Shown here: piece after piece, positions 6,354 through 12,429 of the stretch
Layout: every line of letters starts with the position of its first letter
Numbering within the stretch: position 1 is the stretch's first letter
Source of the DNA: Fidelibacterota bacterium REDSEA-S14_B6
Lineage (GTDB): Bacteria; Fidelibacterota; Marinisomatia; Marinisomatales; S15-B10
Direction of reading: 5' to 3'
Length of the DNA stretch: 12,429 bases
NCBI GenBank assembly: GCA_001626655.1
Contig: LUOC01000086.1
Span: 1-12,429, forward strand
The notes under the pieces: model-generated
Told to the model about the DNA's origin: nothing
Database searches by the model: none
Seen by the model: the letters and a program-made list of their open reading frames with translations, nothing else
Program-made: the position numbers and the translations under genes

Positions 6354-7356
6354 CCTGCTGGCGGGCTCAGTGGCACTGTCTCCGGTGGGATGGGGAATTC
6401 TTGCCATCATCGCGTTCACCCTGATTAACCTGTTTGGTGTTGAGTGGGGCGGTCGAACACAGATTGTCCTCACTGCAGTCAAGATTGTTGCCCTGCTCGC
6501 TCTTGTTGCCGGGAGTTTCCTGTTAGTTGAAGCGACCCCCAGAGAAGCCGCTGAGACCGTCAAGACGGGGAGCGAAGGGATATGGGGACTGTTCCGCCTC
6601 GTGGGGCTGGGAATCGGCGCTGTCCTGTTCACCTACGACGGCTGGGTAGACATCATGCACGCAGCGGGCGAAGTGAAGAACCCAAAGAGGAACCTCCCAC
6701 TGGGGCTGACACTCGGCCTCGGCCTCATTATTGTGATCTATCTTCTCACCAATTGGGCCTATCTGCGGATAGTGCCGCTGGAGCAGATGGCCACAAGTGA
6801 ATCGCTGGCGGCTGTGGTGGTTGCTGAGAAAACGTTCGGCAGCGCCGGTGGAAGATTCATCACACTCCTGATGATGTTCTCGATCCTCGGCGCGCTCGGC
6901 GGTCTTGTGATGACCTTCCCTCGCCTGCTGTTCGCCGCCGGGACGCAGTACAGACAAGAAGGAGCGGGTGGGGCCCTCAACGGACTGTTCCGGCTCCTTT
7001 CCAGTGTGTCACCAAGAACTCAAGTACCTGCGGGTGCAATCTGGGTGAGCTGTCTTACGGCAATCGTTGCGCTTCTGTTCTTTCAGTCGTTCAGCCGGAT
7101 TGTCAATTTCTTCGTCGTTCCTAACCACTTGTTCAACATACTTCTTGTGGCGGCAGTGTTCAGGTTCGTCCGCCGCGGCGACGGGGAGCAGTACAAATCT
7201 TTCGGCTATCCTGTGGTGCCGATCATCTATATTGTGACCATCGCCGGTTTTCTTATCACCGCCCTCGTCTACCGCCCCGGCGATACTCTCATCGGCGTAG
7301 CGCTCACGGTCACCGGCATCCCTGCCTACCTCTGGCTGGAGAGGAGAAAAGGGTGA
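6001..7356 (+). CDS. APC-superfamily amino-acid permease
   Basis: A 451-residue inner-membrane protein with about 12 hydrophobic segments, the standard size and fold for the amino acid-polyamine-organocation superfamily (PF13520/AA_permease type). The diagnostic unwound part of TM1, G-S-G-I-F, is at residues 25-29 and normally binds the substrate amino and carboxyl groups. TM6 contains the expected F-T-Y-D-G-W segment near residue 205. The C-terminal tail is short and positively charged (LERRKG). The start ATG follows immediately after an in-frame TAG at 5998-6000, and the N-terminus up to TM1 has normal length, so the permease itself looks complete. Its first 353 nt overlap the open frame of the preceding secreted-protein gene. 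Its stop overlaps the hydrolase start (GTGA). Substrate is unknown; coupling to a guanidino hydrolase suggests arginine or a related compound. Confidence 0.9.
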   Translation: MIRQSIGSPLGLVAVMAVVAGDMMGSGIFYTPQELAPIAQATWQIYLFWGLCGIITLCGILTVGQLGAGMPRSGADYHIVREGFGGMTGFVKLWQNVWVSGPGSVAAVAILFGKFCADLLAGSVALSPVGWGILAIIAFTLINLFGVEWGGRTQIVLTAVKIVALLALVAGSFLLVEATPREAAETVKTGSEGIWGLFRLVGLGIGAVLFTYDGWVDIMHAAGEVKNPKRNLPLGLTLGLGLIIVIYLLTNWAYLRIVPLEQMATSESLAAVVVAEKTFGSAGGRFITLLMMFSILGALGGLVMTFPRLLFAAGTQYRQEGAGGALNGLFRLLSSVSPRTQVPAGAIWVSCLTAIVALLFFQSFSRIVNFFVVPNHLFNILLVAAVFRFVRRGDGEQYKSFGYPVVPIIYIVTIAGFLITALVYRPGDTLIGVALTVTGIPAYLWLERRKG

Positions 7357-8291
7357 GTCTATTCGGTGTCACATCGGCGTACGGATTGCTTGAACGCGTC
7401 TTGATGCACCGCCCCGGAGAAGAGCTACTGAAGGTGACAGACGACACACTGACGGAGTTTCATTTCAGGCGGCCGGTGGATCGGGATCAGTTCGTGGCCG
7501 ATTATGACGGCATGCTGGAACTGTTCCGGAACCACGGCGTGGAGGCGCTCATGTTGACAGAGATTTTGAAGAACGATGATGACGCCCTCAACACCATTCG
7601 CCACCGCCCGAACATGACCTACACCAGAGATCTGGCGGCTGTTTTCAAGAGCGGCGCCGTGCTCATGGGGCCTCATCTGAAGGGGCGGTGGGGCGATCAG
7701 TGGATCGTGGGACGGGCGCTGGAGAAGCTCGGCGTTCCGATTTTGGGGAGCATCGATCAGCCCGGTTTTCTGGAAGGGGGCGGCGTTACTCTTATTGGTG
7801 AAGAGATGGCGGCGGCATCACTTTGCGACAGGGCCAACGAAGCGGGGACACGGGCCCTGAGAGAATTGATCCTCGGGAAGGAGGTGAAACAGTTTCTGGA
7901 AGTGCCGCTCCCCCACGGCAACGTGCACATAGACGGGCTCTTTATGGTATTGGATGAAAAACTGTGCGTCATTTATGAGCCGATGTTTGATGTTTTCCCG
8001 TGCCGCCTCTACGAGGACGGGAGGTCAGGATTTCGGGATGTCATGTTCAGGGAACTGCTGGATGAGCTCGGCTTCACCTGCATCTCTGCCACGAAAGAGG
8101 AGAGGGACGCTGGTCTCTTAAATATAGTAATGACGCTGCGGTCACAGCGGGCCATCGGCTTTGCCGGTGCGTCAAGGATCGGGGGCGAGATGGCGAAGCA
8201 CGGCATAACACTTGAGAGTTTTCCTGCAGATGAAATGTGGCAGGGCAACGGCGGCGCCCACTGCATGACTTGCCCCGTCCTGGTAAGCTGA
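7353..8291 (+). CDS. guanidino-group hydrolase, arginine deiminase/DDAH superfamily
   Basis: A 312-residue enzyme of the pentein (guanidino-modifying) superfamily, which uses a Cys nucleophile to cleave C-N bonds of arginine-type substrates. The catalytic set can be traced. P-N-M-T-Y-T-R-D (86-93) supplies the substrate-binding Asn87, Arg92 and Asp93. E-G-G-G (141-144) corresponds to the E-G-G-D motif with the last Asp replaced by Gly. C-D-R-A-N (158-162) contains Arg160. H-I-D (192-194) supplies the catalytic His and Asp, and G-A-H-C-M-T-C (301-307) supplies the nucleophile Cys304. The protein is shorter than arginine deiminases of the ArcA type (about 400 residues, with an extra helical domain), so DDAH-like or amidinotransferase-like enzymes are closer in size. 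Expected product is citrulline plus ammonia or an amine. The GTG start overlaps the permease stop (GTGA) and has a strong Shine-Dalgarno (AGGAG, 7342-7346), so the two are co-translated. Substrate is unproven. Confidence 0.85.
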   Translation: MSLFGVTSAYGLLERVLMHRPGEELLKVTDDTLTEFHFRRPVDRDQFVADYDGMLELFRNHGVEALMLTEILKNDDDALNTIRHRPNMTYTRDLAAVFKSGAVLMGPHLKGRWGDQWIVGRALEKLGVPILGSIDQPGFLEGGGVTLIGEEMAAASLCDRANEAGTRALRELILGKEVKQFLEVPLPHGNVHIDGLFMVLDEKLCVIYEPMFDVFPCRLYEDGRSGFRDVMFRELLDELGFTCISATKEERDAGLLNIVMTLRSQRAIGFAGASRIGGEMAKHGITLESFPADEMWQGNGGAHCMTCPVLVS

Positions 8292-8299
8292 GGCGGACT

Positions 8300-9436
8300 T
8301 TAGAGTACAGCGCCGAGGGCGTCGAACAGTCGGTCTATGTCATGGCTGTTGTTGTAGAGGTGTGGTGACACCCTCACCGAGTTCCCGCGGACACTGACAA
8401 ACACATTCCGTTCGGCCAGTCTGCCAAGAAGTCCCGATGGGATGCCGTCCGGAAAGCGGATTCCCATGAGGTGGGGTGACCTCTCTTCCGGCGGAGAGAC
8501 ATTGAGTCCGAGGCTCTCGGCCCGTTCCCCGATCTCGCCGGTGAACTGAGCCAAAGTTTCCGAAATATTCTCCACACCCCACTGCAGAAGCTGTTCCAAC
8601 GCCGCCATCGCCATGGGCATGAGGGCGAAATTGCTTCGTTCTCCCACATCGAATTTCCGCGCTCCGGGCTGGAACTCGTCCCGGTAGTTCACAAGGCCGG
8701 CAAAATCTTCACTGTTGGCGCGGTCGATCCAGTTGTGCTCCAAAGGTTCGCCGTCCTGCCACCGCGGCGCCACGTAGAGGAAACCTAGAGAGTAAGGTCC
8801 GAGAAGCCATTTGTAAGAAGGGGCAACGACAAAGTCGGGATCAACCTCAGAAACGGAAAACGGCATGGCACCGGCGGACTGAGCTAAGTCCAGAACGAAA
8901 GCTGCTTCGACCTCACGGCACCTTTTGCTCACCGCCTCCAGATTAATAATTGCCCCGTCCGTCCAGTGGCAGTTGGGGAGGGCGACGATGGCGGTACCTT
9001 CGTTAATTGATTCGAGAAGCGCCGAGGTGATTGATCCAGCAGCTGACCGCTCTACCACAACAAGACTGCCGCCAACCGCTTTCGCCTTTTCTGACCATCC
9101 GTAATAGTTGGAAGGGAACTGCTCCTCCATCACAACAACATTCTGACCGGTCTCCAGCGGCAGATTGCGGGCGGCGGTGGCGATGCCGTAACTGGCGGCG
9201 GGAATGATGGCGATGTCGTCCGGTGAGGCGCTGATGAGCTCAGCGAAGAGTGTTCGAGCCCGCTCCGACTCATCGAAAAAGTCGGGCGTTGTGATCGTCC
9301 ACGGTCGGGATTTCCGCTCCATGCCGCGGCGCCCCGCTTCGGTGACGCTCTTCAGAGACGGCGAGATGTAGGCGCAGTTGAGATAGGCGATGTCGTCCGG
9401 AATATCGAAAAGGTGGCGTTGGTTGGGAATCAGCAT
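8300..9436 (-). CDS. class V PLP-dependent aminotransferase/desulfurase-like enzyme
   Basis: A 378-residue fold-type I PLP enzyme of the class V family (PF00266), which includes cysteine desulfurases, isopenicillin N epimerase-like and kynureninase-like proteins. The cofactor lysine is Lys209 in P-S-Y-K-W-L-L-G-P. Asp183 and Gln186 in D-L-A-Q-S-A-G bind the pyridine nitrogen and ring oxygen. YLNCAYISP (18-26) is the substrate-side N-terminal loop. R-K-F-D-V-G-E-R-S-N-F (260-270) is a conserved phosphate/dimer-contact region. I see no mobile-loop Cys of the SufS/IscS type, so sulfur transfer is not supported. I chose ATG 9436. A start at 9541 would add 35 low-complexity residues with no family likeness and would run past the threonine synthase start. 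Its stop is 8 nt from the hydrolase stop (convergent), and it is divergent from threonine synthase. The reaction remains open. Confidence 0.85.
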   Translation of the reverse strand: MLIPNQRHLFDIPDDIAYLNCAYISPSLKSVTEAGRRGMERKSRPWTITTPDFFDESERARTLFAELISASPDDIAIIPAASYGIATAARNLPLETGQNVVVMEEQFPSNYYGWSEKAKAVGGSLVVVERSAAGSITSALLESINEGTAIVALPNCHWTDGAIINLEAVSKRCREVEAAFVLDLAQSAGAMPFSVSEVDPDFVVAPSYKWLLGPYSLGFLYVAPRWQDGEPLEHNWIDRANSEDFAGLVNYRDEFQPGARKFDVGERSNFALMPMAMAALEQLLQWGVENISETLAQFTGEIGERAESLGLNVSPPEERSPHLMGIRFPDGIPSGLLGRLAERNVFVSVRGNSVRVSPHLYNNSHDIDRLFDALGAVL

Positions 9437-9461
9437 GGGTACTCTGGGTGGGGGAGGAATC

Positions 9462-9479
9462 TTGTCGCCCTCACGACAA
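9462..9479. promoter_or_regulatory. 18-bp inverted repeat between divergent genes, possible operator
   Basis: TTGTCG (9462-9467), six spacer bases, then CGACAA (9474-9479): a perfect dyad in the 98-nt gap between the class V enzyme and threonine synthase. The position, 26 nt from the minus-strand start and 55 nt from the plus-strand start, suits an operator acting on both genes. No regulator gene is in the window and no clean -10/-35 pair is visible. Confidence 0.35.
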
Positions 9480-9534
9480 AGATGCAACGAGAAAGTAGTG
9501 TGCCTTGGTAATTTCCCGCCGCAGTGAGACAGAC

Positions 9535-10665
9535 ATGACAATTATGACATCCTATCAATGCACTTGGTGCGGCGAAGAAGCGCCTCAGGAGGGCGTCCTG
9601 ACCACCTGCCACTGCGGAAGACCGCTGGCGGTGCTGTTCGATTGGGGTAGTGCCGCTCCCGATCGGAAGAGCATTATCGATGGAGACAATTCTCTCTGGC
9701 GTTATAGAGAAGTACTTCCTCCCATTGATGATCACCACATCGTCTCTCTCGGTGAAGGGTGGACGCCCACGACCGACGCAGTAGAGTACAACGGCGTCAC
9801 CATCTATTTCAAAGATGAGGGTGTCAACCCCACCGGTTCGTTTAAGGACAGAGGAATGGCTATGGCAGTCTCTCACGCGAAAAAGAACGGCATCACAGAG
9901 CTGTGTCTCCCGTCAGCTGGGAACGCCGGCGTCAGCGCCGCCGCTTACTGTCAGCCCGCCGGAATCGAATGTCACGTCTTTCTTCCGGAAACTATCCCCG
10001 CTCCGTTCATTGAAGCGACTGAAAAGTCCGGTGCTGACCTTCGGTTGGGCGGGAAGACCATCGCTGAGGCGGCGGCCAAAATGCGTGAAGAGATGCGAGA
10101 CGGATGGTTTGACCTCTCCACATTGAAGGAACCGTTCAGGGTGGAAGGGAAGAAGACGTTAGGCTACGAAATTGCCGAGCAGCTCGATTGGGCTTTGCCC
10201 GATGTGATTGTTTATCCCACTGGCGGCGGCACGGGCCTCATTGGGATGTGGAAAGCTTTTAACGAAATGACTAAACTTGGGTGGATTGAAGACGCCCCCC
10301 CGCGGATGGTGGTGGCCCAGTCCGACGGGTGTGCCCCCATCGTAAAAGCGTTTGCGGAAGGCTCGCAGGAACACGAACCGTGGGCAGACAGCCACACCGA
10401 TGCCCTTGGGTTGAATGTTCCCGCACCGCTTGGTGGCGGATGGATTTTGAAGACTGTTCGCGAAAGTGGCGGCATGGCAGTGATGGTCGATGAAAAGGAA
10501 GTGATGGAAGCGACGGCGGAAGTGAATGATCTGTCGGGGACCGAGAGTTCCTGTGAAGCTGGCGTGTCGTGGCTTACATTCAAGACGCTGGTGGAGACAG
10601 GATGGATTAAGAAGGGAGAACGTGTGGTGATCCCCATCACCGGCGGGGCAGAAAGATATGTTTGA
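9535..10665 (+). CDS. thrC: threonine synthase (short zinc-ribbon type)
   Basis: A 376-residue fold-type II PLP enzyme (PF00291) expected to convert O-phospho-L-homoserine and water to L-threonine and phosphate. An N-terminal zinc-ribbon-like element, C-T-W-C and C-H-C (Cys9, Cys12, Cys25, Cys27), precedes the catalytic part, as in many archaeal-type threonine synthases. The cofactor lysine is Lys104 in N-P-T-G-S-F-K-D-R-G. SAGNAG (127-132) and the phosphate-binding G-G-G-T-G (230-234) follow, and the C-terminal P-I-T-G-G closes the PLP site. The length is normal for this short subclass. The start is ATG 9535 (GTGAGA about 8 nt upstream); ATG 9544 is an alternative, and a TTG at 9505 adds 10 residues with no support. 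A related PLP lyase cannot be excluded. It is followed after 19 nt by the class III aminotransferase, probably one transcript. Confidence 0.88.
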   Translation: MTIMTSYQCTWCGEEAPQEGVLTTCHCGRPLAVLFDWGSAAPDRKSIIDGDNSLWRYREVLPPIDDHHIVSLGEGWTPTTDAVEYNGVTIYFKDEGVNPTGSFKDRGMAMAVSHAKKNGITELCLPSAGNAGVSAAAYCQPAGIECHVFLPETIPAPFIEATEKSGADLRLGGKTIAEAAAKMREEMRDGWFDLSTLKEPFRVEGKKTLGYEIAEQLDWALPDVIVYPTGGGTGLIGMWKAFNEMTKLGWIEDAPPRMVVAQSDGCAPIVKAFAEGSQEHEPWADSHTDALGLNVPAPLGGGWILKTVRESGGMAVMVDEKEVMEATAEVNDLSGTESSCEAGVSWLTFKTLVETGWIKKGERVVIPITGGAERYV

Positions 10666-10684
10666 CAGAGAGTGAGGTGAAGCA

Positions 10685-11980
10685 GTGAACAGTCAGGAAA
10701 TACGCGAAAAACACAAGGCACACCTGTTCGAGGTGGTAAAGAATTATTACAAGGAACCGGTGGTGGTGACCGAAGCGAAGGGGACACGTGTATCGGACAT
10801 GGACGGCAACTCCTATCTCGACTTTTTCGGTGGCATTCTCACTGTTTCCGTCGGTCACGCCAATGAAGAGGTAAACGCCGCCGTCACCGCGCAGGTGAAC
10901 CGGTTGACGCACATCTCCTCGCTCTACCCCACCGTCCCGGTGGTGGAGCTGGCGGAGAGGTTGGCCGAAATCGCGCCGGGGAACCTGGAAAAAGTTTTCC
11001 TGAACGCGTCCGGCACGGAGGCCGACGAGACTGCCGTCATGATGGCTCAGCTCTACACGGGAAACTCAGAACTTGTGGCGCTGCGCCACGGCTATTCGGG
11101 GCGGTCTTTGCTGGCGCAATCGCTGACGGCCCAAGCGTCGTGGCGGGCCCTGCCGACGCAGGTGTCAGCGGTGAAACATGCGGTGGCGCCGTACTGCTAT
11201 CGATGCCCACTGAAACTGACCTATCCGGAGTGCGGCGTCGCCTGCGCTGAGGATGTGGATGAACTGATCCGCACCACCACCACGGGGAAGGTGGCGGGAA
11301 TCCTGGCTGAGCCGATCATGGGTGTCGGCGGTTTTATCACACCGCCGGACGAATACTTCAAGATGGTGGCCGAGATTGTCCGCAGTTACGGCGGCCTCTT
11401 TATCTCCGATGAGGTGCAGACAGGCTTCGGCAGGACCGGCACCATGTGGGGGATAGAACAGTACGGCGTGGATCCGGACATGATCACCGTCGCGAAGGGG
11501 ATCGCCAACGGCATGCCCCTCGCTGCCGTGGTGACAACCAAAGAGATTGCGAGTACACTGACCAAAAACACCATCTCCACGTTCGGAGGAAATCCCGTCA
11601 GTTGCGCCGCCGCCAACGCCACCATAGACATCATCGAGCGGGACAGTTTGAAGGACAACTCAGCCGCCATGGGGGCGGTTCTCCGGGCGGGACTTGAGGA
11701 GCTTCAGGAGAAATATCCCAAGGTAATTGGCGAGGTGCGCGGGAAAGGACTCATGCAGGGGATTGAACTTGTGGTGGATGAGACCGCCGGCGACAGGACA
11801 CCCAACACCGCCGCAGCAGATCAGTTGATGGAAGAGACGAAAAAGCGCGGGCTCCTTCTCGGGCGGGGCGGCATCTACGGCAACGCTATGAGGATATCAC
11901 CGCCGCTGGTCATCACCAAAGATGAAGTGGAAGAGGCGATGGGCATCATGGACGATGCATTCAAAGCGATGGAGGCATGA
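10685..11980 (+). CDS. AGXT2-like class III aminotransferase with four-cysteine insert
   Basis: A 431-residue class III PLP aminotransferase (PF00202). The cofactor lysine is Lys271 in T-V-A-K-G-I-A-N-G. D-E-V-Q-T-G-F-G-R (242-250) supplies Asp242 and Gln245. N-A-S-G-T-E-A-D-E (107-115) binds the PLP phosphate, and STFGGNP (298-304) closes the site. The sequence reads much like the alanine-glyoxylate aminotransferase 2 (AGXT2) branch, which uses alanine, beta-aminoisobutyrate and methylated arginines as amino donors. Between the central strands lies a cysteine-rich insert, CX2CX8CX3C (Cys171, 174, 183, 187). AGXT2 proteins also have a Cys-rich stretch near here, and animal GABA transaminase carries an iron-sulfur cluster on a CX2C. 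The start is a GTG with GAGG 7 nt upstream. The next gene begins after 1 nt. The donor substrate is inferred; a 4-aminobutyrate or ornithine-type enzyme is the alternative. Confidence 0.87.
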   Translation: MNSQEIREKHKAHLFEVVKNYYKEPVVVTEAKGTRVSDMDGNSYLDFFGGILTVSVGHANEEVNAAVTAQVNRLTHISSLYPTVPVVELAERLAEIAPGNLEKVFLNASGTEADETAVMMAQLYTGNSELVALRHGYSGRSLLAQSLTAQASWRALPTQVSAVKHAVAPYCYRCPLKLTYPECGVACAEDVDELIRTTTTGKVAGILAEPIMGVGGFITPPDEYFKMVAEIVRSYGGLFISDEVQTGFGRTGTMWGIEQYGVDPDMITVAKGIANGMPLAAVVTTKEIASTLTKNTISTFGGNPVSCAAANATIDIIERDSLKDNSAAMGAVLRAGLEELQEKYPKVIGEVRGKGLMQGIELVVDETAGDRTPNTAAADQLMEETKKRGLLLGRGGIYGNAMRISPPLVITKDEVEEAMGIMDDAFKAMEA

Positions 11981-11981
11981 G

Positions 11982-12365
11982 ATGAATTACGGTTACCAGA
12001 GAACTGTGGATATCAAGTTTGACGAGGTGGACTCGAAAGTCCGGGAGACGCTGATGGAGCAAGGGTTCGGCATCTTGACGGAGATCGATGTGAAGCAGGC
12101 GTTCAAGGAAAAACTGGACATCGATTTTCAGCGGTATCGAATCCTCGGCGCCTGCAATCCGCCCTTAGCCCATGAGGCACTCACCGCCGAACTGGAGGTA
12201 GGAATGCTGATGCCGTGCAACGTCGTCATCTGGGAGAACGGTGACGGCAGCGTCACTCTCTCCGCCGCAGATGCGGAGTCGCTCCTTTCGGTGGCAGACG
12301 CCGATCTCAACCACATTGCTGTTGATGCAAACCAACGCTTGAAAACAGCCATCGACGCGGTGTAA
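11982..12365 (+). CDS. DUF302-family protein
   Basis: A 127-residue soluble protein of the DUF302 family (PF03625). The hallmark is visible: M-L-M-P-C-N-V-V-I-W-E with N-G-D-G-S-V-T-L-S after it (about residues 73-93). A preceding helical part reads VRETLMEQGFGILTEIDV and RYRILGACNPPLAHEAL. Family members are small dimeric proteins of unknown function; many organisms encode one near stress or sulfur genes. The start is ATG 11982, chosen because GGAGG (11971-11975) lies 6 nt upstream and a longer frame only reads back through the aminotransferase gene. It follows the aminotransferase stop by 1 nt, so the two are translated together. Cys77 in the P-C-N motif is the family's usual cysteine. Confidence 0.88.
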   Translation: MNYGYQRTVDIKFDEVDSKVRETLMEQGFGILTEIDVKQAFKEKLDIDFQRYRILGACNPPLAHEALTAELEVGMLMPCNVVIWENGDGSVTLSAADAESLLSVADADLNHIAVDANQRLKTAIDAV

Positions 12366-12381
12366 ACTCCCGCCTGAAGCC

Positions 12382-12429
12382 ATGCCGATGTTCGATTACA
12401 GATGTGACAGTTGCGGACACAAGTTCGAG
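12382..12429 (+). CDS. FmdB-family zinc-ribbon protein, only N-terminus in window
   Basis: Sixteen codons from ATG 12382 to the window edge read MPMFDYRCDSCGHKFE. This matches the start of small FmdB/CxxC putative regulatory proteins (the M-P-x-[YF]-x-Y-x-C-x-x-C-G-x-x-F-E pattern), whose CX2C pair is half of a zinc ribbon. The gene begins 16 nt after the DUF302 stop on the same strand, so it probably belongs to the same transcript. There is no clear Shine-Dalgarno. Function of the family is not established. Confidence 0.75.
   Translation, partial: MPMFDYRCDSCGHKFE

Noticed and set aside
7353..8291. Naming the hydrolase arcA
   Set aside because: It is about 100 residues shorter than ArcA-type arginine deiminases, EGGD is changed to EGGG, and no arcB or arcC is adjacent.
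9505..9534. Upstream TTG start adding 10 residues to threonine synthase
   Set aside because: No Shine-Dalgarno, no family likeness in the added residues, and a better ATG with GTGAGA upstream at 9535.
9437..9541. Longer N-terminus for the class V enzyme (35 more residues)
   Set aside because: The extension is low-complexity, overlaps the threonine synthase start, and the family-like sequence begins at the ATG at 9436.
10212..10787. Minus-strand open frame of 191 codons across the threonine synthase end
   Set aside because: Long only because GC-rich antisense frames lack stops; Pro/Ser-rich text and no start signal.

Overview
This is a bacterial chromosomal window of moderately high GC, densely packed with single-copy housekeeping and accessory metabolic genes. 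I see no tRNA, rRNA, insertion sequence, phage gene or CRISPR array. Several genes have purine-rich Shine-Dalgarno sites (best at 2806-2813, 7342-7346 and 11971-11975), which argues against a typical Bacteroidetes genome. The small secreted and lipoprotein genes look like those of the FCB-type marine lineages (Marinimicrobia, Gemmatimonadota and relatives). That taxonomic guess is impression only, with low confidence.

Layout. Positions 1-1385 are on the minus strand: a LysE/RhtB exporter (786-1385), then two tandem small lipoproteins (322-720, BamE/SmpA-like, and 1-318, cut by the window edge). From 1489 to 8291 everything is on the plus strand. It holds a class-C beta-lactamase-like serine hydrolase, a GC-rich palindromic intergenic element, a stand-alone PolB-type 3'-5' exonuclease, and a PA0069-type radical SAM protein. 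These are followed by a tightly coupled run of four genes: a diacylglycerol/sphingosine-kinase-family lipid kinase, a small secreted glycine-zipper protein, an APC amino-acid permease, and a guanidino-group hydrolase of the arginine deiminase/DDAH superfamily. A class V PLP enzyme (8300-9436, minus) converges on that run with only 8 bases between stop codons. It is divergent from a plus-strand run of threonine synthase, an AGXT2-like class III aminotransferase, a DUF302 protein and the first codons of an FmdB zinc ribbon, which is cut by the right edge.

How the genes may work together. The right half is nitrogen and amino-acid metabolism. An APC importer is translationally coupled to a guanidino hydrolase with all expected catalytic residues, and nearby lies an AGXT2-like transaminase. 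In animals DDAH and AGXT2 are the two enzymes that dispose of methylated arginine, so uptake and breakdown of arginine-type compounds is a testable idea rather than a conclusion. The middle section pairs a nuclease with a radical SAM protein related to the SplB group, a possible DNA-repair pair.

The clearest structural anomaly is the secreted-protein gene at 5526. Its frame stays open 353 bases into the permease gene and turns into obvious off-frame sequence, so it has either lost its stop codon or suffered a frameshift. No clearly new multi-gene system is evident. The most promising leads are the guanidino cluster, the four-cysteine insert in the aminotransferase and the exonuclease/radical SAM pair.
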